From positions 1-52,151 of the forward strand of contig PWTK01000109.1 in assembly GCA_003563895.1 (NCBI GenBank): 52,151 nt of DNA. Reading direction: 5' to 3'. Positions 9,492 to 16,491 of the stretch are shown here, piece by piece. This DNA comes from Syntrophomonadaceae bacterium. Lineage in GTDB: Bacteria > Bacillota > Dethiobacteria > DTU022 > UBA8154. Every line of letters starts with the position of its first letter. The first letter of the stretch is position 1. Under the pieces are notes generated by a model. The model was not told the origin of the DNA. It saw only the letters and a list, made by a program, of their open reading frames with translations, and ran no database searches. The position numbers and the translations under genes were made by a program.

Positions 9492-10628
9492 ATGGCTAAG
9501 AAGGACTATTACGAAGTCCTGGGGATCAGCCGGAACGCTTCCCAGGAAGAGATAAAAAAAGCATATCGCAAGCTGGCCCGCCAGTATCACCCGGATGTAA
9601 ACGATGGGGGTACCGAAGCAGAAAAGAAGTTCAAAGAGATCAAGGAAGCCTATGACGTGCTGGGTGATGAAAGAAAGCGAGCCCACTATGACCGCTTCGG
9701 CCACCAGGAAGAAGCTCCTCGCGGATTTGGAGGATTCGGTGGGTTTGATGATTTTCGCGGATTCTCCGATGTTGAGGATATCTTCGATGCATTTTTTGGC
9801 GGCGGCTTCTCCACCGGGAGAAGGCGCCGCCAATCAACTTCTCCCCGGCGGGGTGCCGATCTCCGTTATGAGCTGGAGATCACCCTGGAAGATGCCGTCA
9901 ACGGCAAGTTTACCCATGTGAACCTACCCCGCCAGGAAGACTGCGCGGACTGCCATGGCACCGGTGCCAAAGGCGGGAGCTCTGTGGAAACCTGCAATGC
10001 CTGTAACGGTACCGGGCAGCAGCAGGTGGTCAGAAACACGGCCTTTGGACGTTTTGTCAGTGTCCAGCCTTGTGGACCTTGCCGCGGTGAGGGCCGGGTG
10101 GTCAGGGAGCACTGCCCCACCTGCCGGGGCCAAGGACGCGTAGTGAGGGAAAGTAGAATTGAAGTCCACATCCCCGCCGGAGTTGATGACGGTGCCAGGC
10201 TGCGTGTGACCGGCGAGGGTGAGCCCGGAAGAAATGGCGGTCCGCCTGGTGACCTGTATATCTTTATCCGGGTCCTTCCTCATGATATCTTTACACGTCA
10301 GGGCAACCACCTGGTGTGCGAGGTGCCGGTGAGCATACCTCTTGCTGCCCTGGGCGGGGAGATCGAGGTCCCCACCCTGGATGGAAAGGCGCGGCTGCGA
10401 ATCCCGGAAGGAACACAGCCGGGCACAGTACTCAGGATCAAGGGAAAAGGTGCACCGAACCTGCGCGGGTTTGGACGCGGAGACCAGCTGGTGCGCATCA
10501 ATGTTGAAGTGCCTCGCAAGTTAAATGCCCGCCAGAAGAAGCTGCTGCGGGAGCTCGCTTCAGAGTTGGGTGAAGACCTGTCTGCGGAAGGGAAAAACAT
10601 TTTTGACCGCGTGTTTGGCAGCCGCTGA
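9492..10628 (+). CDS. dnaJ: Co-chaperone DnaJ (Hsp40, type I)
   Basis: Delivers unfolded substrates to DnaK and stimulates its ATPase. Domain order: J domain (residues 1-70) with the catalytic HPD in YHPDV; a Gly/Phe-rich linker ([11 protein letters not shown]); a zinc-binding region with four CxxCxGxG-type repeats ([32 protein letters not shown]); then two beta-barrel substrate domains. It has 378 residues. It is the last heat-shock gene, and a 13-bp stem-loop overlaps its stop codon. The prmA gene that commonly follows dnaJ in Firmicutes is missing here. Confidence 0.97.
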   Translation: MAKKDYYEVLGISRNASQEEIKKAYRKLARQYHPDVNDGGTEAEKKFKEIKEAYDVLGDERKRAHYDRFGHQEEAPRGFGGFGGFDDFRGFSDVEDIFDAFFGGGFSTGRRRRQSTSPRRGADLRYELEITLEDAVNGKFTHVNLPRQEDCADCHGTGAKGGSSVETCNACNGTGQQQVVRNTAFGRFVSVQPCGPCRGEGRVVREHCPTCRGQGRVVRESRIEVHIPAGVDDGARLRVTGEGEPGRNGGPPGDLYIFIRVLPHDIFTRQGNHLVCEVPVSIPLAALGGEIEVPTLDGKARLRIPEGTQPGTVLRIKGKGAPNLRGFGRGDQLVRINVEVPRKLNARQKKLLRELASELGEDLSAEGKNIFDRVFGSR

Positions 10629-10654
10629 GAAAAGGGAGAAAGAACCCTTTTCTC
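10627..10654 (+). other. Stem-loop overlapping the dnaJ stop codon
   Basis: GAGAAAAGGG (10627-10636) pairs perfectly with CCCTTTTCTC (10645-10654) over an 8-nt loop, and a few more pairs extend into the last codon. It lacks a T-run, so it may stabilise the mRNA 3' end rather than terminate. A proper terminator follows at 10727. Confidence 0.55.
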
Positions 10655-10726
10655 GGCAGAAATCTCAACCTGTCCTCAGTCCTCACCCGCATCCATCCCA
10701 ACCTGGACAGGCGAAAAAGCACACGG

Positions 10727-10748
10727 CCGGGGCAGTCCCCGGTTTTTT
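10727..10748 (+). terminator. Rho-independent terminator of the dnaK operon
   Basis: CCGGGG (10727-10732), CAGT loop, CCCCGG (10737-10742), then TTTTTT. It is a textbook terminator about 100 bases past dnaJ. Confidence 0.9.
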
Positions 10749-10878
10749 CTGTCGCGCGCCGGCCGGGCGAATGTTTCTCCCTGGCGGCGACGCAATCATA
10801 TCTTTTCAATTTTGTGTGGGTGGCGCTGCTCTTTGATGGTATCGGCAGTGGATGCTTTATGTTATGGTTAAGTTTACC

Positions 10879-11024
10879 GGGCGGAAGCATTTTAGGCCCT
10901 TAAGTCTCAAGTTCTGCGCAAATTTGGCATAACTTTTTCAAACGACCTCGTGAGAGCTGATTTTTCTCCGTCTGGAAAGGGTCATTTTGAAATTCAACAT
11001 TTTGGCACCGGCTTTGTCCAGGTT
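10879..11024 (-). repeat. Family B dispersed repeat, copy 1
   Basis: About 146 bp, clearly similar to the reverse complement of 41621-41771. Shared blocks, read on the minus strand, are AACCTGGACA, then GTTGAATTTCAAAATGACCC, then GCCAAATTT, GAACTTGAGA and AAGGGCCTAAAA; the middle has diverged. It holds no ORF of its own. It lies between dnaJ and rsmE, where prmA commonly sits. I cannot assign it to a named element, and it may be a relic of an insertion-sequence end. Confidence 0.65.
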
Positions 11025-11166
11025 GGGAAATGAACCCCTGGCAGAAAAAGGTGCCGACGGCTTGCACCGGCTTTTCTCCTTTTAAAGGGCAGTTGTCCGC
11101 GTCTTCTGCCTGTACTGCCTTTTGTTCGGGAAGAAGAAGCAAATCATTTTTTGTAGGTGTGTCCCC

Positions 11167-11916
11167 ATGTCCAACTGGTTCTTTCTGCTACCCCCAGAAT
11201 TGGAGAAGCATGAGGTCTGGCTGGAGGGCGAACTTTTTCATCACCTGAAGGCCCTGCGCCTGGAAGAAGGAGACGAGCTCGTCCTTTCCGACGGTCAGGG
11301 CGGTGCCTGGCGTGCGCGCCTGGAGAGCGTTACCCCCGAAGGGGCTCTGGCTGTTGTTTTAGGGAGCTTGAAAGGCGCAGCCGAGCCGCCATTGCAGATT
11401 ACCCTTTACCCGGGGGTGCCCAAGGGTGAGAAAATGGATCAACTGGTACGCCAGGCCGTGGAACTTGGAACCGGCCGCGTCGTCCCGCTGCTGACCCAGA
11501 GGACGGTGGTCAGGTTGGACGAAGCCGGGGGACGTAAAAAAACGGAGCGCTGGCAGAGGGTGGCCCGTGCGGCTGCCTCACAATGCAGGCGCGCTGTGCT
11601 GCCCGAAGTTTATCCACCGGCAGAAATGGAAAATGCAGTGGAAATGCTGCGGGAAGAAGGACTGGTGATTGTTCCCTGGGAAGAGGAACGCTCCTGCAAC
11701 CTGGCCGGACTGCAGGAAGAATTTCCCTCTCCTCCCTCGGTAGGGATCGTTACAGGGCCGGAAGGCGGTCTCTCGCCCGGGGAGATCGACCTTCTCACAG
11801 GACTGGAAAACGCCCGCACGGTAAGCCTGGGCCCCCGCATATTGAGAGCGGAAACCGCCCCGCTGCTGGTCCTTTCCATTGTCCAGTATTTATGGGGGGA
11901 TGTGGGCAAAAAATGA
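11167..11916 (+). CDS. rsmE: 16S rRNA m3U1498 methyltransferase RsmE
   Basis: SPOUT-class methyltransferase that N3-methylates U1498 of 16S rRNA. The small N-terminal PUA-like domain contains ELFHHLKALRLEEGDEL. The knotted SAM-binding C-terminal domain has the family motifs GPEGGLSPGEID and SLGPRILRAETAPLLVLS. Start: the frame opens at TTG 11122, but ATG 11167 has TAGGTG upstream and gives 249 residues, the family length. It follows the heat-shock operon, as in most Firmicutes, although prmA is missing between them. Confidence 0.92.
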   Translation: MSNWFFLLPPELEKHEVWLEGELFHHLKALRLEEGDELVLSDGQGGAWRARLESVTPEGALAVVLGSLKGAAEPPLQITLYPGVPKGEKMDQLVRQAVELGTGRVVPLLTQRTVVRLDEAGGRKKTERWQRVARAAASQCRRAVLPEVYPPAEMENAVEMLREEGLVIVPWEEERSCNLAGLQEEFPSPPSVGIVTGPEGGLSPGEIDLLTGLENARTVSLGPRILRAETAPLLVLSIVQYLWGDVGKK

Positions 11917-11933
11917 CATGAGTGACGGCTCTT

Positions 11934-11964
11934 CTCTTGCCTGGCAAAAGCTGCCGGGCAAGAG
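11934..11964 (+). other. Strong stem-loop after rsmE
   Basis: A 13-bp stem (CTCTTGCCTGGCA with TGCCGGGCAAGAG, one G-T pair) around a 5-nt loop, with no T-run after it. Possibly an mRNA-stabilising or rho-dependent structure. The rest of the gap up to mtaB shows no gene. Confidence 0.45.
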
Positions 11965-12137
11965 GTGACGGTTCGTGCTTGCCTGGCCGCAGCTTCCAGG
12001 AACGGGGCGAGGATCCCTGTCTTTTTCCCCCCGCGTTTTACCGGGAAGATCTTCTCTTCATATTTGATTTGGCCAAAAATCCCCGGTTACATATGAGATG
12101 ACAGGCCCCTGCCCATTATATTGCGGGAGTGATCTTT

Positions 12138-13487
12138 TTGGGCGGAAAAGTGGCATTTTTTACGCTGGGGTGTAAGGTTAATTATTATGAGACCGAGGCC
12201 CTGAAAAGAACATTTGAAAACGATAATTTCCAGGTGGTGGATTTTGACAGGCCCGCCGATGTTTATGTGATAAACACCTGTACCGTAACGCACCTGGCGG
12301 CCCGCAAATCCCGCCGGATGATCCGCAGGGCCAGGAAGAATAACCCCGGTGCGGTGGTCGTTGTTACCGGCTGCTATTCCCAGGTAAGCCCCGAGGAAGT
12401 CGCAGGGGTGGAAGGGGTGGACCTGCTGACGGGAACCCGGGGGCGCCTTGAACTTCCACAGATGGTGAAAAAGAAACTGTTCGGGGGCGAGGTCCGGGGC
12501 GGGGTCACCCCCTATGGAGAAGAAGATGTTTTTGAAGAGCTTCCCTGGCAGCCGGAACAGGGCAGGACCCGGGCTTTTTTAAAGATCCAGGACGGGTGCA
12601 ACCAGAAGTGCAGCTATTGTGTTGTGCCCCTTGCGCGGGGTCCCCTGCGCAGCCTTCCACCGGAAGTTGCCCTGGAAAGGCTTCGCCAGATCGGACGGGA
12701 AGGCTTTCGGGAAGCGGTCATTACGGGAATTCACCTTGGGCTTTACGGTGCAGATCTCTCTCCCCCCGTTACGCTGGCCGATCTTTTAAACGAGGCGGTG
12801 GAGGTTGAAGAGATCGCCCGCATTCGCTTGAGTTCAATTGAGCCGGCCGATTTTGACAGCTCGCTTATTGAGGCCATTGGCCATGAGCGGATTTGTGACC
12901 ACCTGCATATTCCCCTGCAGAGCGGTGATGACAAGGTGCTTAATCTCATGCGGCGGCCTTACGACACGGCGTATTTTTCCTCACTGCTGCAGGAATTGAG
13001 AAGCATGGCCCCCGGCCTGGCAGTCAGCTCGGACGTAATGGTCGGTTTTCCCGGCGAAGGGGAAAAGGAATTTCAAAACAGCCTGGAATTTGTCCGGCAA
13101 TGCGGCTTCAGCAGGCTGCACGTTTTTAAATATTCTTCGCGCCGGGGCACAGCTGCCTTTGAAATGGAGCCGCAGGTTTCTCCACAGGAGAAAGAAGAGC
13201 GGAGCCGGCAGATGAGAGCGCTGGGGGAAGAGCTGGCCAATTCGTTTCGGCAGCAGTTTCTCGGGGAGGCACTGTCGGTCCTTTTTGAAAAAGAGGTATC
13301 GGAAGAGGAACGGATCATCCAGTGTCCTTCAACGGCTGCGGCAGAGGAGACCCTGCTGGAAGGGCTGAGCTCCAATTACTTGAGGGTGAGGGCCGTTCTC
13401 CTCCCCCGGTTTATTGGAAGCATTGAAAAGGTGTTGATTGAAACAAGCGGTCCCGGCTTTCTCCAGGGAAGGTGCCTGGTTGAATGA
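12138..13487 (+). CDS. mtaB: tRNA (N6-threonylcarbamoyladenosine37) methylthiotransferase MtaB
   Basis: Radical SAM enzyme that turns t6A37 into ms2t6A in ANN-decoding tRNAs. The N-terminal UPF0004 domain has its three cluster cysteines in TLGCKVN (C12), NTCTVT (C48) and TGCYSQ (C79). The radical SAM motif GCNQKCSYC supplies C154, C158 and C161. A short TRAM-like tail follows. The start is TTG 12138, because GGGAGTGATC just upstream mimics the anti-SD complement; GTG 12129 is an alternative. The ALxR-type spacing and the context after rsmE favour MtaB over MiaB or RimO. It has 449 residues. Confidence 0.9.
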   Translation: MGGKVAFFTLGCKVNYYETEALKRTFENDNFQVVDFDRPADVYVINTCTVTHLAARKSRRMIRRARKNNPGAVVVVTGCYSQVSPEEVAGVEGVDLLTGTRGRLELPQMVKKKLFGGEVRGGVTPYGEEDVFEELPWQPEQGRTRAFLKIQDGCNQKCSYCVVPLARGPLRSLPPEVALERLRQIGREGFREAVITGIHLGLYGADLSPPVTLADLLNEAVEVEEIARIRLSSIEPADFDSSLIEAIGHERICDHLHIPLQSGDDKVLNLMRRPYDTAYFSSLLQELRSMAPGLAVSSDVMVGFPGEGEKEFQNSLEFVRQCGFSRLHVFKYSSRRGTAAFEMEPQVSPQEKEERSRQMRALGEELANSFRQQFLGEALSVLFEKEVSEEERIIQCPSTAAAEETLLEGLSSNYLRVRAVLLPRFIGSIEKVLIETSGPGFLQGRCLVE

Positions 13488-13573
13488 TCAAATCGCCTGG
13501 AACTGGAGGCCAGGCCCTCCCTTGCCGCACGAATGACGGGGTGAATATCGCTGCGGAGCGTATGAAAGATTGT

Positions 13574-13601
13574 TTTACAAAAATTAAGAAAATGTTATAA
13601 T
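13574..13601 (+). promoter_or_regulatory. Promoter of the HIT-family gene
   Basis: TTTACA (13574-13579) and a perfect TATAAT (13596-13601) with 16 nt between them; shifting the -35 box by one gives 17. It lies about 45 bases upstream of the start codon. Confidence 0.65.
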
Positions 13602-13647
13602 ATCTCTTGAAATAAGGCATAATTCTTTGAACAAGGAGGATCAGCAG

Positions 13648-14001
13648 ATGGAGAACTGCATTTTTTGTAAAATTATTGCAGGAGAAGTGCCAGCAAAGGT
13701 GGTTTACGAGGATGAGACGGTCATTGCTTTTGAAGATATAAACCCGGTCGCACCGGTGCACATCCTCGTGGTGCCTCGCAAGCACATCCCCACTTTTAAC
13801 GACATCCAGCCGGAGGACCGGGAGCTGGTGGGGCATCTGGCGTGGATAATCAAAGAAGTCGCAAAACAGCAGAACATCGACGAAAAAGGCTACAGGGTTA
13901 TAACGAACTGCGGTGAGGACGCCGGGCAGGTTGTTTTTCACCTGCATTTTCATTTGTTGGGAGGCCGTACCTTCGGCCACAACCTCGTGGGGAAAAGTTG
14001 A
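13648..14001 (+). CDS. HIT-family nucleotide-binding hydrolase (HinT-like)
   Basis: Histidine-triad protein of the HinT branch, generally a purine nucleoside phosphoramidase or AMP-lysine hydrolase; the natural substrate here is unknown. The sequence opens with CIFCKIIAGEVPAKVVYED, whose CxxC pair is typical of zinc-binding HinT. The catalytic triad is near the end in HLHFHLLGG. It has 117 residues. ATG 13648 is set by AAGGAGG nine bases upstream; a TTG at 13627 is in frame but would put that site inside the gene. It is transcribed alone between a promoter at 13574 and a terminator at 14137. Confidence 0.92.
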   Translation: MENCIFCKIIAGEVPAKVVYEDETVIAFEDINPVAPVHILVVPRKHIPTFNDIQPEDRELVGHLAWIIKEVAKQQNIDEKGYRVITNCGEDAGQVVFHLHFHLLGGRTFGHNLVGKS

Positions 14002-14136
14002 CGGAAACGGGGCGCATGGGTTGCCGTTCGAGCACTGAACCTCTCCTTCCTGCCGTTTTCTTGGTCAAAAACCCACAGGGTTGTGCGCAGCGTGTCGGGC
14101 CCTGGGGCGGAGCGATACGAACTATGGGTGATGAAC

Positions 14137-14162
14137 AGCGGGGCGTCCCCGCTAAGATTTTT
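14137..14162 (+). terminator. Terminator between the HIT gene and rpsU
   Basis: AGCGGGG (14137-14143) and CCCCGCT (14147-14153) with a 3-nt loop, then AAGATTTTT. Confidence 0.75.
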
Positions 14163-14169
14163 CCCTTCA

Positions 14170-14198
14170 TTGACAGGGTTTAACCTTAACGGTATAAT
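14170..14198 (+). promoter_or_regulatory. Consensus promoter of rpsU-yqeY
   Basis: TTGACA (14170-14175), 17 nt, TATAAT (14193-14198). Both boxes match the sigma-A consensus perfectly, the strongest promoter in the window and apt for a ribosomal protein gene. Confidence 0.9.
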
Positions 14199-14268
14199 GG
14201 ATTGGACGATTCTTTGAGCCCTTTTTTTATTTCAGTGAGAGGCTTGAGGCGGAGGGGAGGGATGCAAT

Positions 14269-14451
14269 TTGTCTGAAATCAAGGTTGGGAAGAATGAAAG
14301 CCTTGACAATGCCCTCAGAAGGTTCAAGAAGCAGTGTTCGAGGACAGGCATCATGTCAGAGGTGCGCAAGAGGGAGCATTATGAAAAGCCCAGCGTTCGA
14401 CGTAAGAAAAAAGCAGAAGCTGCGCGAAAGAAGAAAAGGAAGTTCAGGTAA
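14269..14451 (+). CDS. rpsU: 30S ribosomal protein S21
   Basis: Small-subunit ribosomal protein, 60 residues. It begins [22 protein letters not shown] and ends in the very basic tail [19 protein letters not shown] 14269 follows GGAGGGGAGGG. It is first in an operon with yqeY, a common Firmicutes pairing, and is driven by the promoter at 14170. Confidence 0.96.
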   Translation: MSEIKVGKNESLDNALRRFKKQCSRTGIMSEVRKREHYEKPSVRRKKKAEAARKKKRKFR

Positions 14452-14474
14452 TCAAACAGCAGGGGGGCCTTACA

Positions 14475-14918
14475 TTGGATCTGCAGCAGCAGCTGTTGGA
14501 AGACCAAAAGAAAGCCATGAAGGCCAAGGAAAAACAGCGCCTGAATGTCATTCGCTCCCTGAGAAGTGAATTGAGAAATGCCGAAATAGCACAAAATCGA
14601 GAGTTGAGCGAAGAAGAAATGCTGGAAGTGCTGCAGAGAGAAATCAAGCGGCGCAGGGAATCGCTGGCCGATTATGAAAGGGCGGAGAGGCCTTCGCTCC
14701 TAAAGGAACTGCAGGAGGAAATTGAAACTCTTTCCTCTTATCTTCCTCCACAGCTCTCAGAGGATGAGATAAGGGAGATGGTGAAACAGGTTATCTCAGA
14801 AATGGGGGTTTCCTCGAAGAGAGAAATGGGCAGGGTGATGGGACAGATCATGCCCAGGGTAAAGGGCAAAGCGGACGGTTCGCAGGTTAAGAAAATTGTA
14901 GAAGAAATGCTGGAATAA
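14475..14918 (+). CDS. yqeY: GatB/YqeY domain protein
   Basis: Free-standing homologue of the C-terminal tRNA-interacting domain of GatB; its exact role is not established. All-helical, 147 residues, with the characteristic LLEDQKKAMKAKEKQRLNVIRSL opening and the SYLPPQLSEDEI and GRVMGQIMPRVKGKADGSQV segments, which line up along the whole family. TTG 14475 follows a run of six G. It is cotranscribed with rpsU and closed by the terminator at 14995. Confidence 0.92.
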   Translation: MDLQQQLLEDQKKAMKAKEKQRLNVIRSLRSELRNAEIAQNRELSEEEMLEVLQREIKRRRESLADYERAERPSLLKELQEEIETLSSYLPPQLSEDEIREMVKQVISEMGVSSKREMGRVMGQIMPRVKGKADGSQVKKIVEEMLE

Positions 14919-14994
14919 CTTCTTCGAAAGGATTAATCCCCCTGTTTTACGTGCAGGATAATTGCTCGATTTAATACATCTTCCAGGCATTGCT

Positions 14995-15025
14995 GCCGCC
15001 TTGATGCCAAGGCGGCTTTACTTTT
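14995..15025 (+). terminator. Terminator after yqeY
   Basis: GCCGCCTTG (14995-15003) pairs with CAAGGCGGC (15008-15016) over a 4-nt loop and is followed by a T-rich tail. The gap 14919-15501 otherwise holds only repeat A2. The sporulation genes yqfC and yqfD that many Firmicutes carry here are absent. Confidence 0.88.
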
Positions 15026-15219
15026 ATTTTTCCATCTTTGTTACACTATCTTGCAAAAGAGCGTCAGGGCTTTTATAATGATACATGAAAGGCACAGATT
15101 GGGCCTGGGGGCCAGGCGGCCATTTTTTTTTCTGCGCTGCTCCGTGCTATTTTAGCGGGGGCGGTCACAGGGCATTCTGCTGGAGGAGTCTCTTGTTGCT
15201 TGTAGAATTAATAAGCAAA

Positions 15220-15351
15220 GGCTCTTTTAAATTTAAGGGTTGATATTGTTTGGAATTTAGGTGCTGTGTCCTCGAACAAGAAAATGGAAAACGAAATGAG
15301 GTAAGCAATAAAGGGTATTTAAAGCTATCAGCAATGCTTTTAAAAAGAGCC
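15220..15351. mobile_element. Family A repeat, copy 2 (MITE-like, ISL3-type ends)
   Basis: A 132-bp unit matching 5304-5435 with five differences, same orientation, and ends GGCTCTTTT and AAAAAGAGCC. It encodes no protein. The flanking octamers are TAAGCAAA and AAGGAAAA, similar but not an exact duplication. It lies about 150 bases upstream of phoH. Confidence 0.7.
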
Positions 15352-15501
15352 AAGGAAAAAGTTGGCGGGTTGTACCCGGGCGACTGTTCAGGCTGGCGCT
15401 TTAAGGAAGAAAACCGTCCCCAAATGGACATTTTGTTCGGTAAATGTGGCTCTTTTTTTATAAAATTCGGTTAAAATATAGGGTAGGAGGTTTGTAAATA
15501 T

Positions 15502-16470
15502 TTGAAGGGAAGCCAAACAGAACGCAAAGTGTATCTGAAAGATATGGATGAAGTGCTGGGTCTTCTGGGCAAGTTTGACGAGCACCTTTCCTTAATAGAG
15601 GAACACTTTCCTGTACGTGTCGTCCCGAGGGGCGACGAGCTTTCGCTGCAGGGGGAAACGGAAGAGGTTGGGAAACTTTACGATCTCTTCCAGGAGCTGC
15701 TGGGTTTGATTCGCGGCGGCCACATGCTGACCACTTCAGAATTTTTGTATTCGTTGAAGCTGGCCAAAGTCGGCCAGGGGAAAGAGATACGGAAGCTTTT
15801 TAACGATTTGATTCTCGTCACCGAACGGGGGAAGAAGATCCGTCCCAAAACGTTGGGGCAGAAAAAATATGTCGAAGCGCTTCGCCGTCACGACATCGTG
15901 TTCGGTATCGGACCGGCCGGAACCGGCAAAACGTACCTGGCCATGGCAATGGCCGTTTTTGCTCTTAAGAACAAGATCGTGCAGAGGTTGGTGTTGACCC
16001 GGCCAGCGGTGGAAGCGGGCGAGCACCTGGGTTTTTTGCCGGGTGATTTTCACGACAAGGTTGATCCCTACCTGCGCCCCCTTTATGACGCTCTCTATGA
16101 CCTCATGGGGGTGGACAATTTTCTCAAAAACAGGGAGCGCGGAATTATTGAAGTGGCCCCCCTGGCTTATATGCGGGGCCGCACGCTGGACGATTCTTTT
16201 ATTATCCTGGATGAAGCCCAGAACAGCACATCAGAGCAGATGAAAATGTTTTTAACCAGGATGGGATTTGGTTCAAAAGCCGTGATTACGGGGGACATTA
16301 CCCAGGTAGACCTTCCCAAGGGGAAGTTTTCAGGGCTGATAGAGGTTATGGGGATTTTGAAAGATATCCAGGACATCGCGTTTATCCACCTGAGCGATAA
16401 GGACGTGGTGCGCCACAACCTGGTACAGGAAATTATCAAAGCCTATGAGCAGCACCAGCAGGACCATTAA
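15502..16470 (+). CDS. phoH: PhoH-family P-loop ATPase (YbeZ/PhoH-like)
   Basis: ATP-binding protein of the PhoH/YbeZ family, thought to work with the rRNA endonuclease YbeY. Walker A is GIGPAGTGKTYLAMAMA (about residues 136-152) and Walker B is FIILDEAQN. The TGDITQVDLP and later FIHLSDKDVVRH motifs complete the family signature. An N-terminal KH-like region of about 110 residues precedes the ATPase core. It has 322 residues. TTG 15502 is preceded by TAGGAGG at 11 nt. It is first in the phoH-pgpH-ybeY-dgkA run. Confidence 0.94.
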   Translation: MKGSQTERKVYLKDMDEVLGLLGKFDEHLSLIEEHFPVRVVPRGDELSLQGETEEVGKLYDLFQELLGLIRGGHMLTTSEFLYSLKLAKVGQGKEIRKLFNDLILVTERGKKIRPKTLGQKKYVEALRRHDIVFGIGPAGTGKTYLAMAMAVFALKNKIVQRLVLTRPAVEAGEHLGFLPGDFHDKVDPYLRPLYDALYDLMGVDNFLKNRERGIIEVAPLAYMRGRTLDDSFIILDEAQNSTSEQMKMFLTRMGFGSKAVITGDITQVDLPKGKFSGLIEVMGILKDIQDIAFIHLSDKDVVRHNLVQEIIKAYEQHQQDH

Positions 16471-16491
16471 CGAAAAAGCGAAGGTGTTTGT

